A DNA stretch of 64,000 nt from Chitinophagaceae bacterium C216 (GTDB taxonomy: Bacteria > Bacteroidota > Bacteroidia > Chitinophagales > Chitinophagaceae): the NCBI GenBank assembly GCA_028485475.2, contig CP144143.1, positions 2,728,001 through 2,792,000 on the forward strand, written 5' to 3'. The notes under the pieces are model-generated. The model saw only the letters and a program-made list of their open reading frames with translations. It was not told where the DNA came from and made no database searches. A program made the position numbers and the translations under genes. This document shows positions 8,429-15,476 of the stretch, piece after piece; the first letter of the stretch is position 1; the number at the start of each line of letters is the position of its first letter.

Positions 8429-8647
8429 TTAACCTTTCGTTCCCATTACGCTCTCAAATCTGTACTCTACTGCATCATCTTTGATTTGCGGTGCAGATGC
8501 TTTTGCGGTAGTCAGTATGGGGTACATATTGGCGTAAAAATTCATTACGGCTTCCACGCTCCAACGTGGTTCGGGGTCGGTCAGTCTGATGTCCTGTCCT
8601 TTATCTTTGAGTATAAACACTCGTTCCAATTGCGTTGCTAATAACAT
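8429..8647 (-). CDS. PRTRC system protein C (ubiquitin-like)
   Basis: A 72-residue protein that matches PRTRC protein C, classed as a prokaryotic ubiquitin-like beta-grasp family (Prok_Ub). The pattern is a first strand (LERVFILKDKGQDIRLTDP), a helix with WSVEAVMNFYANMYP, and a last strand YRFESVMGTKG. It ends in Gly, as needed for activation by an E1. Family assignment is from the motif pattern; conjugation by its C-terminal Gly is inference. Confidence 0.88.
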   Translation of the reverse strand: MLLATQLERVFILKDKGQDIRLTDPEPRWSVEAVMNFYANMYPILTTAKASAPQIKDDAVEYRFESVMGTKG

Positions 8648-8665
8648 AATGCTCGTTTTTAATGG

Positions 8666-9277
8666 TTAATACTCGTTTTCTTCTTCGTCCGTTTCGTCTG
8701 TTGGATAATCGGCTGTAACTTCTTCCGCTTTTGGCGGTTCGGGTGTGGCTTCTTCCATTGCTCCGAAAAGGCTCGGTGTGGCGAACTTGTTTGACAATTC
8801 CGTTTTGCGTTTGCGTATCTCGTCCGCTTTTTCGGGAAACTCGGTTATGTCGGGAACTTTCATCCACGCTTCACGGAATTTGCCCTCTTTCTCCAATTCG
8901 TCAGCCTTTGCCATTCCATCTTTAAATTTCTTGTCTTTGGCTTCTTTTTCCTTTTTGGCTTTCTCGGTCTTTTCTTTCTCCATTGCCGATTGCTTTTTGA
9001 CCTCCTCCATTTGCTTTAGGAATTTTTCCATATCCACCATTACGCCCGAAACGGTTTTAACAGGTGCTTTTATCTGCTCAAAAAATCCCTCGTCAAATTC
9101 CTGTGGTGTAGCGTTAAACGTCAATGGCGGTATTAGGTTTTTTGCGTTATCTCCGCATTGTTCATTGTTGAGCATAACCGATACGATTAGGTTATTTTCT
9201 GCTCCTTTGGAAATATTCAGTTGCAATACTCCTGTAAAGTCCAAGGCTTGTATCTGATTGAAAAAATTGGTGTTCAT
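8666..9277 (-). CDS. PRTRC system protein E
   Basis: A 203-residue protein of the PRTRC E family. The N-terminal 90 residues are beta-rich (FTGVLQLNISKG, LIVSVMLNNEQ, LIPPLTFNATPQEFDEGFF). A Lys/Glu-rich coiled coil follows (about residues 85-125), then PSLFGAMEEATPEPPKAEE and a very acidic tail. The end of the E gene is 19 bp from protein C. The role is unknown; the coiled coil and acidic tail point to protein or DNA-protein contacts. Confidence 0.85.
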   Translation of the reverse strand: MNTNFFNQIQALDFTGVLQLNISKGAENNLIVSVMLNNEQCGDNAKNLIPPLTFNATPQEFDEGFFEQIKAPVKTVSGVMVDMEKFLKQMEEVKKQSAMEKEKTEKAKKEKEAKDKKFKDGMAKADELEKEGKFREAWMKVPDITEFPEKADEIRKRKTELSNKFATPSLFGAMEEATPEPPKAEEVTADYPTDETDEEENEY

Positions 9278-9289
9278 CGTTCTGAAATT

Positions 9290-9478
9290 TTAATTACTGT
9301 TATTATTTTCCTTGATTGCTTTTAGTTTCTTGTGCATATCTGCCCAATACTCCTGCCTTTCCCTGTCACTTTCCATTGGTGGGTCGTGCCGATATTTTTT
9401 AAACCAACCTGTTTGTCGAATAGCTTTTACGAGGTCGGTAACTTCAATCCAATTCCCATCTTTATCTATGATTTTCAT
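9290..9478 (-). CDS. Small hypothetical protein of the PRTRC operon
   Basis: A 62-residue protein beginning MKIIDKDGNWIEVTDLVKAI, with a conserved-looking segment DRERQEYWADMHKKLKAIKE near the end. It lies 13 bp upstream of protein E and 44 bp from the next gene, so it is in the operon. No known domain is visible. Confidence 0.6.
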   Translation of the reverse strand: MKIIDKDGNWIEVTDLVKAIRQTGWFKKYRHDPPMESDRERQEYWADMHKKLKAIKENNNSN

Positions 9479-9521
9479 TGTACTTGTATTAATGGTTCTT
9501 ATTTGCTTACTATCTCAATGT

Positions 9522-9962
9522 TTATTCTTTAGTAAGTCTTGGATTTGGTCGTATTTCATCCAAATTGTTCCATACATGGGTGAAAATCTCTTTTATTTCC
9601 TTGTCCGATAGTTTACGGAGCAATATGGCATTTCGGTATTCGCTATGTATGGTGACTTCTTTGCTTAGCAAATACCCTGTGGCAACTTTAAGGGTGCTTT
9701 GTCCGCTCTTTATACATAGATGCAGTATGGCATCACTCCAACCCTCATAGCCAATCAAAAGTGTTTCATCCATTGGAAGCCCACCAGAAAATGCTTTATT
9801 AATGGTTGGGTCGGTAAATGTCAGGCAGGCAAGACAGTTAAAAGGTTCAATGCCCTCATGCGTTGCTACTTTTTTGGCAAACAACACCTGTTCAATAGCT
9901 CCCTTGGGGTTTTCGATGCCGAATAGCAGGGTTTCAATTTTGAAAGAAAATTTCTTTTTCAT
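9522..9962 (-). CDS. Hypothetical protein in the ssb-PRTRC operon
   Basis: A 146-residue protein of unknown family. It has an N-terminal basic start (MKKKFSFKIETLLFGI), two Cys close together (FNCLACLTF, residues about 43-46) and no membrane segment. It is separated by 3 bp from the next upstream gene. It travels in the ICE between DUF932 and PRTRC E, which suggests a role in plasmid-like maintenance or defence avoidance; this is context only. Confidence 0.6.
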   Translation of the reverse strand: MKKKFSFKIETLLFGIENPKGAIEQVLFAKKVATHEGIEPFNCLACLTFTDPTINKAFSGGLPMDETLLIGYEGWSDAILHLCIKSGQSTLKVATGYLLSKEVTIHSEYRNAILLRKLSDKEIKEIFTHVWNNLDEIRPNPRLTKE

Positions 9963-9965
9963 GTC

Positions 9966-10373
9966 TTAATCATTTATGGTTATCTCAATCATTTTATGTT
10001 CTCCGAAAAACAGATGTATAGCCTGTTTTAATTTAGTTTCACATTTCTGTTTTTCTGTAAACTCAATCAAACAGTTGGTGATAAATATTGAATTGTAACC
10101 GTCAAACAGTTGGTCAGAAAATACTCTCGGGCTTCTATGCAACATCACATTGTAGCGTTTTAATATCTGTTCTGTATTGTCAACCAGTCCGTACCAAAAG
10201 TCGGCTGTTATTAATGTATTGTCTGACCATATACTCCGCATATATTCGTCACGCTCTCTGAAGCGTTCTGTTTCCTGTTGGATAAAGACGATTAATTGTT
10301 TAAGGGTATCGGGGAAAAGTTTTGCTACCAAATACGCCTTTTGTACGTTGTTCATTTCATTTAAAGCTTTCAT
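9966..10373 (-). CDS. Hypothetical protein in the ssb-PRTRC operon
   Basis: A 135-residue soluble protein with no family I recognise. It is mostly helical, with the segment FPDTLKQLIVFIQQETERFRERD and a central YGLVDNTEQILKRYNVML. It is 3 bp upstream of the 9522-9962 gene and 52 bp downstream of the DUF932 gene. Confidence 0.6.
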   Translation of the reverse strand: MKALNEMNNVQKAYLVAKLFPDTLKQLIVFIQQETERFRERDEYMRSIWSDNTLITADFWYGLVDNTEQILKRYNVMLHRSPRVFSDQLFDGYNSIFITNCLIEFTEKQKCETKLKQAIHLFFGEHKMIEITIND

Positions 10374-10425
10374 ATCTTTTGTTTTTAGTAGGCTACCACC
10401 GTTTAAGGCGGTAGCCTGTGGTTAT

Positions 10426-11499
10426 TTAATTAAGGTTTAGGATTTCCGCACCGTCCAAAGCAAAGGCGGTACAAAATTCAAAGGCTTTCTGTGTACGCTG
10501 TTGAGCAGTTCCACCCATTACAATACTCTGTAGCTTGGCTTCTTCATCTTTGTAATTCCTTACGTTCTGATAGTAGCCCGTAACAGCGTTGTACGCTCCG
10601 AACAAAGTGCCTTTGGTGGTGTTCATCTGCTGTGTATCACTCATCATAGCATAGGCAAAGGCATCTTCAACGGTGTTTTTGAATACGGTTGAAATTTCAT
10701 CTTCCGCACCTTTTTTAATGAGGTCTAAGGTTTCCTTGTTTGGGCAAAGTGCCAATTGGATTAGCTTTTTTACTTCGTTGTCACTTACCCTTACTTTTGT
10801 CCAATCATTAAAAATTGCTTCTAACTGGTTGCTCAATGTATTGGCAAGTCCCATAATCTTGTGGGCGTTCTCGATACGCTGTTTTGCTCCCGATGTATGT
10901 TTGATGCGTACCACATTGGTCATATTGCGTAACGATGCGTTAAGGGTGTTTTGGCAAACAATTCGGATAGGTGTAAACGCTGCGGTAATACTTCCGCTAC
11001 CATCGTGAGAAGTTGTGAGGAAGATATATTTTTCTGTCACATCATCGCCATTGCCTACACGGATATAGTCGGGCAGTTTGGCTGTGATAAAAATGCGTTC
11101 TCCGTTGCCCAATGCTCCTGCGGTTTCGTACAGGATACCCTCGCCACCACCTACGATAGCATCAAAGAAATTAAAGGCTTCACGGTTTTGTACGATGTGG
11201 TAATCTTTACCCACTACGCCCAATACGGCATTGTTATCGGTACGAATGTTTGCGAAGTAGTTAGGTACTTCTAATTCGCTACTGCCTATCTCTATGCCGT
11301 TAGCAGTTTCGATAATGCCCGAACCTTTGGTAAACAATGGGGATTTTACTACTTCGTAATTTAACCCTGCGTGCTTTATAGCTTCCTCGCTTGTTGGGTA
11401 TTGTTCCACGATTTGCCCCAAACCGTGCCACGCTTTTTGCTGTACTGAAAAGAAACTGTACTTTCCTGCTCTTTCGTTGAAATTGATATTATGTGCCAT
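10426..11499 (-). CDS. DUF932 domain-containing protein
   Basis: A 357-residue member of DUF932 (phage/plasmid-like TIGR03299 group). Typical motifs are AWHGLGQIVEQYPTSEEAIKHAGL near the N-terminus, LGVVGKDYHIVQNREAF and ITAAFTPIRIVCQNTLNASL. Such proteins are carried by plasmids, phages and ICEs, and their biochemical role is unknown. It lies 43 bp downstream of ssb and heads the PRTRC operon. Confidence 0.88.
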   Translation of the reverse strand: MAHNINFNERAGKYSFFSVQQKAWHGLGQIVEQYPTSEEAIKHAGLNYEVVKSPLFTKGSGIIETANGIEIGSSELEVPNYFANIRTDNNAVLGVVGKDYHIVQNREAFNFFDAIVGGGEGILYETAGALGNGERIFITAKLPDYIRVGNGDDVTEKYIFLTTSHDGSGSITAAFTPIRIVCQNTLNASLRNMTNVVRIKHTSGAKQRIENAHKIMGLANTLSNQLEAIFNDWTKVRVSDNEVKKLIQLALCPNKETLDLIKKGAEDEISTVFKNTVEDAFAYAMMSDTQQMNTTKGTLFGAYNAVTGYYQNVRNYKDEEAKLQSIVMGGTAQQRTQKAFEFCTAFALDGAEILNLN

Positions 11500-11542
11500 T
11501 TTGATAAAATTTTGATGTTAAAAAATGATTGAATACTCGTTG

Positions 11543-11935
11543 TTAAAATGGGAGGTCGTCCTCTGTTCCCTGTGCTGTAAATCCGCTGTTTTCAGATGGT
11601 GCAGTAGCCTGTACGGTTTCGGCTTTTCTGCTACCTCCATGCAGTTTGATGTTAGAGGTATGAAAATTCAGTCCTGCTCTTGCTTCACCATCATTACCTG
11701 TCCATGCTCTCGCACTTACCCTGCCTGTGAGCTCTACCAATGTGCCTTTTGTCAGTAGCTTGGCTACGTTCGGACTTATCCAATATGAGCAGTCGAAAAA
11801 GGTTGTTTGCTCCACTCGTTCGCCCTGTTTGTTTTTGTAGCTGTCGTTGGTCGCTACCGAAAAGTTTACTACTTGTTTGTCCTGTGACGTTGTGCGTACT
11901 TCCGCATCTCTTGTCAGTCTTCCTGTGATGTTCAT
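11543..11935 (-). CDS. ssb: Single-stranded DNA-binding protein of the ICE
   Basis: A 130-residue SSB: the OB fold covers about residues 1-105 (MNITGRLTRDAEVRTT, VVNFSVATND, GTLVELTGRVSARAW) and the C-terminal acidic tip is EDDLPF, the usual SSB interaction tail. A mobile-element SSB may protect transferred strand DNA. The start at 11935 fits directly after a short upstream reading frame at 11941-12060. Confidence 0.93.
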   Translation of the reverse strand: MNITGRLTRDAEVRTTSQDKQVVNFSVATNDSYKNKQGERVEQTTFFDCSYWISPNVAKLLTKGTLVELTGRVSARAWTGNDGEARAGLNFHTSNIKLHGGSRKAETVQATAPSENSGFTAQGTEDDLPF

Positions 11936-11940
11936 GATTT

Positions 11941-12060
11941 CTACTTTTTTGCGTTATTGAATTTGTCCTGATTTGATTTTTTTGATTTATTCGGCAATGA
12001 GAGGAGGTGCTGTTTCGTTTCATTACCATTTCCAATGCTGTTGATCTTCATACCTGACAT
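11941..12060 (-). CDS. Possible small basic protein upstream of ssb
   Basis: A 39-residue frame (MSGMKINSIGNGNETKQHLL, then a Lys/Asn-rich tail) ends 5 bp before the ssb start. It could be a real leader gene of the operon or chance. I keep it because the spacing fits translational coupling; no similarity is claimed. Confidence 0.3.
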   Translation of the reverse strand: MSGMKINSIGNGNETKQHLLSLPNKSKKSNQDKFNNAKK

Positions 12061-12545
12061 TTTTTTTATTCGTTTAAAGAGCCGGAGTATGCTATGTTTC
12101 GTTTCACGAGCAGAAAAAGGTTAGTGTTTAGGCGGCACAAGGTTTTGGAAAACAAATACTACCCAACGGGTGGAGATTTTTTTTCAAACTTGCGTGACCT
12201 TGTGGGGGCGTTAAGAACACGGAAATACCTTTGCTCTTGAAATGGAACAATAGGGCATACAGGCTTCTTTGAGTAAAAAAACAGTGGAAGCAATGAAGAT
12301 GGTATTGGCAAATGGTTCCCAATGGATTGAAATAACACTTCCAATTGGTTGAATTTTTAAAACTCTATTTTTAAGTTGTGTGGCTGTGACAGCCACAGAG
12401 ACAGAGGGTTGAAAAATCGTTTTGTGCGGGAGAAGTACCAGGGCAATATTTTTTAACCTTCTGTTTCAGCAGTAGACAAAAGCTCTTTTACAGAAGGGGA
12501 ATAGGAGAGAAAAGTAAATGTGCTTTGGCTATAAAAAGTATAGAC
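12061..12545. other. Intergenic region upstream of the ssb-PRTRC operon
   Basis: No convincing gene. It should hold the promoter of the leftward operon. One clear palindrome is TGTGGCTG (12379-12386) with CAGCCACA (12390-12397), a possible operator or replication/transfer-type site. Confidence 0.4.
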
Positions 12546-12573
12546 ATAAAAAAAGCAGGACTTAATCCTGCTT
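12546..12573 (-). terminator. Terminator of the integrase gene
   Basis: AGCAGGA (12554-12560) pairs with TCCTGCT (12566-12572); on the minus strand a run of seven T follows. It begins about 30 bp past the integrase stop codon. Confidence 0.8.
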
Positions 12574-12603
12574 CAATCTGACTGTTAAAAAATATACCCT
12601 GTT

Positions 12604-13923
12604 TTAAGCCATCACTTCTTCGGTATCATAAAATCCAAGTGGAGCTTCATTCAATAATTCTATTTCTTCATCTTCGATTTTGACAAGAAACGCATCTTCC
12701 ATTGCCTTGAATTTAGGTGCTACCAAATCCATATCCTTACTGATTTTCTGGCTGGTAATCTTAGCATAGATCTGGGTGGTGGAAATATTCTTGTGTCCCA
12801 TCATTTTGCTAAGGCTTTCAAGCGGTACGCCCTCGGTCAAAAACATGGTGGCAAATGTGTGACGTGCGGTATGGAAAGTAACTTTCTGTTCGGTAACAAT
12901 GCCAGCTTCCTCAATAAGTTTACTGATATGCTTATTACAGGTCGCATTGGACGGAACAGGAAATATATAATCGCTTCTGGTAATGCCTCTGTATTTTTCA
13001 ATAATGCGTTTGGGGATTTCCATCAGCCTTACGTTTGAAGCAACGTCAGATTTTTTACGCCTGCTGATAATCCACTGGTGGCCGTCGAAGAACGATTGAA
13101 TATTGCTCCATTTCAGTTTCTTAATATCAATGTAAGAAAGTCCGGTAAAACAACTGAAAAGAAAGAGGTCTTTTACCAGTTCATATTTCTGTTTGGATGG
13201 GTTCAGGAACATTAACTTTTCCACATCCTCTTTTAGAAGGTAACTACGGTCGGTTTCCTCCATAGTGATCTTGTAATCATCAAAAGGATTATCCCGTAGC
13301 AAACCTTTTTTAATAGCCAGTTCTACCAGTGCAATAACGGGCATTGTATAAACCCAAACCGTATTGTGGGTACATTCTTTATCAATGCGGAGAAAGAAAT
13401 CAAACTCCCGGATAAAATCGGAAGTGAGTTCCCGGAACGCCATATCCTCCCGATGGTACCGTTCCTTTATAAATTCGCTAAGATGATTGTAAACAGTGGT
13501 ATACTTGGCATAGGTGCTTTTAGAGCGTTTCCCTTTAGCGACCATTTTTTCAAAGCCTTCATTCTGCTCCTTAAAGACTTTCAGTATGGCATCTTCCATC
13601 ACACCGACACCCAGAAACGTGAGCTTTACCTTTTGTGCGGTTGCAAAGCCCTCGTGTTTTAGCATATCTTCATAAATCTTGTCGATACGGCCCCGTATGT
13701 TATCCAGCTTTTGATTAATACTCAAAGCTGTGGCACTCTTGCCCTCAACTCTTCCGTACTTCAAATCCCAATTATTGGGGTTTATTTCTAACTTTGTCCC
13801 GAAAGTCTTGGGTGTGCCATCAATAGTAATACGCCCCATGATCGGGGCATTACCGTTTTTTTTCAGTTCGTTCTTTTTCAGATAGAAAAGCAGCTTGAAC
13901 GTCGATTTCTTTGCCTGCTCCAT
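12604..13923 (-). CDS. int: ICE tyrosine recombinase / integrase
   Basis: A 439-residue site-specific recombinase. An arm-binding N-terminus (residues 8-60), a SAM-like core-binding domain (about 115-215) and a catalytic domain (about 230-400) are in order. Visible catalytic residues are H351 and R354 (HTARH), H377 (MGHKN) and Y386 (TQIYAK). The first catalytic Arg position is Ser (TGLSY, residue 263), as is known for IntDOT-like integrases. It marks the right-hand end of the ICE, facing into the element. There is a good terminator downstream. Confidence 0.93.
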   Translation of the reverse strand: MEQAKKSTFKLLFYLKKNELKKNGNAPIMGRITIDGTPKTFGTKLEINPNNWDLKYGRVEGKSATALSINQKLDNIRGRIDKIYEDMLKHEGFATAQKVKLTFLGVGVMEDAILKVFKEQNEGFEKMVAKGKRSKSTYAKYTTVYNHLSEFIKERYHREDMAFRELTSDFIREFDFFLRIDKECTHNTVWVYTMPVIALVELAIKKGLLRDNPFDDYKITMEETDRSYLLKEDVEKLMFLNPSKQKYELVKDLFLFSCFTGLSYIDIKKLKWSNIQSFFDGHQWIISRRKKSDVASNVRLMEIPKRIIEKYRGITRSDYIFPVPSNATCNKHISKLIEEAGIVTEQKVTFHTARHTFATMFLTEGVPLESLSKMMGHKNISTTQIYAKITSQKISKDMDLVAPKFKAMEDAFLVKIEDEEIELLNEAPLGFYDTEEVMA

Positions 13924-14008
13924 AACTCAAATGTTTAATGTTTAAAATTAAATTACATTGAGTTACAAGGGAATAGAGAATGCAGTGCAAAACACTGAAA
14001 TATAACCT

Positions 14009-14060
14009 GTTAGGCTGTGTTATTACCTATGTCAATCGGTAACGAATTAGTAACCTAACG
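14009..14060. repeat. Inverted repeat near the ICE end
   Basis: GTTAGG (14009-14014) pairs with CCTAAC (14054-14059), and inside it TTACC (14023-14027) pairs with GGTAA (14038-14042). It lies 86-137 bp upstream of the integrase start. It may be an integrase-binding arm or the ICE end; GTTAGGC and ACCTAAC also match integron core-site consensus forms. Confidence 0.4.
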
Positions 14061-14143
14061 TTGTGTTTTCAAGCCCAAAACCTATCCGACACCGAGTTCC
14101 ACACCAAGACTACTGTTTTATAAAGCGTTGTATTGCAATTGCT

Positions 14144-14332
14144 TTAACCGTTTTGCTTATTTTTGCTTTTATCTAATCTTTTTTTGTCAAAAATTCCGTT
14201 GGAGCCAATCAGCAAAAGACCAAGGTGTATTAATACCCAAGCCAAATACCATCCCATAGCTTTTTTAAGAAATTGATAATCTATTGAAGACTTGTGAGCT
14301 TCAACTACTTGTCTAGTAATCTCATTTCTCAA
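14144..14332 (-). CDS. Small one-helix membrane protein
   Basis: A 62-residue frame with a TTG start, overlapping the zinc-ribbon gene by 11 bp. One membrane segment is evident (WYLAWVLIHLGLLLIGS, residues 28-44), with a basic end. The coupled overlap and TTG start leave open that it and the zinc-ribbon gene are one broken gene. No function can be given. Confidence 0.4.
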   Translation of the reverse strand: MRNEITRQVVEAHKSSIDYQFLKKAMGWYLAWVLIHLGLLLIGSNGIFDKKRLDKSKNKQNG

Positions 14333-14450
14333 TGATTACTTCTGCAAGTTTTTCCTTTAAAGTAGGTTCGCCTTCAGTCTGTTTATGTCCGCAGTGCGAA
14401 CAAAACTTTGAGTTGTCTGGGAATTGTGCCCCGCATTCTATGCAATACAT
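14322..14450 (-). CDS. Small zinc-ribbon protein
   Basis: A 42-residue protein beginning MYCIECGAQFPDNSKFCSHC: two CxxC pairs make a zinc ribbon (zinc_ribbon_2 type). It overlaps the start of the membrane-protein frame at 14332. In related proteins the ribbon is often fused to membrane segments, so these two may act as one protein. Length is short and there is no enzyme domain. Confidence 0.6.
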   Translation of the reverse strand: MYCIECGAQFPDNSKFCSHCGHKQTEGEPTLKEKLAEVIIEK

Positions 14451-14470
14451 ATTTTTGTCTTTAAAATTGT

Positions 14471-15082
14471 TTAACGTCTTACTTTTTTGATTGCTTCGTA
14501 GTCCTTTACAAATTTATTAAGTTTGTATTCGTTTGAATTGTATAGTTCTCCTACAGTTGTTCCACAATAACAGGTTAGAAAAGCATCATCGGTTGCGTTC
14601 TTTTCAAATAAAGCAAATTGCTTTGGATTTACTTCAAATGTTAAACTCAATACTTCCCCGTATTCAAGTCTTACAGGAAATTTTAATTGTTCTTTTGGGA
14701 ACATCATAAAAGTATCGTGTTCAAGTCCAAGCTCTAATTCAAATTTTGGTGATACCTTAAAATATGGTTGATTAAAATACCTATGTTCCTTTGTCAGGTT
14801 GGTTATGGTTACACCCCAAAGAACAGCATTGTTACCAAAGTCAGCAAATTCTGCAATAACAGTTAAGTAAATATTTGCTCCTACTTTCATTTCGCTTTCT
14901 AAATTGTTGTGTTTTTGAAGTTCTGTCAGTATCTCTCTTGGCAACTCAGATAGTTTGTTTTGAAAATCTATAAAAAATTTTCTCACCTGTTCTGTGTCAG
15001 AAAGGTTGATCGTAATTGTTGAGTTGTCGGCATCTTGTATTACAACATTACCGTGTCCGTCTATGTGTGATTTATTTAGCAT
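14471..15082 (-). CDS. GxGNV-motif protein (effector-associated-like), unknown
   Basis: A 203-residue soluble protein. The N-terminal segment SHIDGHGNVVIQDADNSTIT (about residues 5-24) is a Gly-Asn repeat like the one found ahead of effector-associated and STAND-type proteins in bacterial conflict systems. A helical region (EQVRKFFIDFQNKLSELPRE) follows, then a beta-rich domain of about 110 residues. The family is not known to me. It overlaps the 15072-15281 gene by 11 bp, which has the same kind of motif, so the two likely act together. Confidence 0.55.
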   Translation of the reverse strand: MLNKSHIDGHGNVVIQDADNSTITINLSDTEQVRKFFIDFQNKLSELPREILTELQKHNNLESEMKVGANIYLTVIAEFADFGNNAVLWGVTITNLTKEHRYFNQPYFKVSPKFELELGLEHDTFMMFPKEQLKFPVRLEYGEVLSLTFEVNPKQFALFEKNATDDAFLTCYCGTTVGELYNSNEYKLNKFVKDYEAIKKVRR

Positions 15083-15281
15083 AAAACCAATTTATAAGTT
15101 GTTCCCATCCAATTAAAACTTGAACAATAAGTCCTATTATAGCAATAATAACTGGAATAATAATCCATACTTTGTTTACTTTACTATCAGTTACTGTCTT
15201 GTCTCCAACTGAAATTTTTGATTTAGAAATGCCTTGGAGGTTTACATTTCCGTCTCCTTGTATTTTGCTTTTATTTTTCAT
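15072..15281 (-). CDS. Small membrane protein with the same GxGNV motif
   Basis: A 69-residue protein: motif SKIQGDGNVNLQGISKSKIS (residues 4-23), then one or two hydrophobic segments (VWIIIPVIIAIIGLIVQVLI). The motif is shared with the downstream partner (IDGHGNVVIQ). The overlap of the two genes suggests a coupled pair with one membrane-bound and one soluble member. Confidence 0.55.
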   Translation of the reverse strand: MKNKSKIQGDGNVNLQGISKSKISVGDKTVTDSKVNKVWIIIPVIIAIIGLIVQVLIGWEQLINWFYAK

Positions 15282-15305
15282 TTAATGTCTGTCTGTCTTT
15301 AAAAT

Positions 15306-15442
15306 TACCGCCAACGTTCGCCGGTATGCGCAGTGCGGGATTCGAAGCGCTAACTTGTCGAGTTACGACAAGCTTTATTAAATGAATTGCCTATAAAACA
15401 GGCACAGCACCCCGCATTGCGTATGACCATTTGTTGGCGGTA
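15306..15442. repeat. attC-like imperfect inverted repeat B
   Basis: The left arm (15306-15339, starting TACCGCCAACG) is complementary to the right arm (15410-15442, ending GTTGGCGGTA) with short mismatched bulges. An inner hairpin CTTGTCG/CGACAAG lies between them. The ends match the style of the repeats at 16859, 18395, 21852 and 26303. Confidence 0.7.
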
Positions 15443-15476
15443 GTGGCTCTTTTATTGATTTCAGTAAAGGTCAAAA

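Noticed and set aside
12128-12396. Several short leftward frames upstream of ssb
   Set aside because: They overlap in different frames, have no family look and no suitable start spacing.
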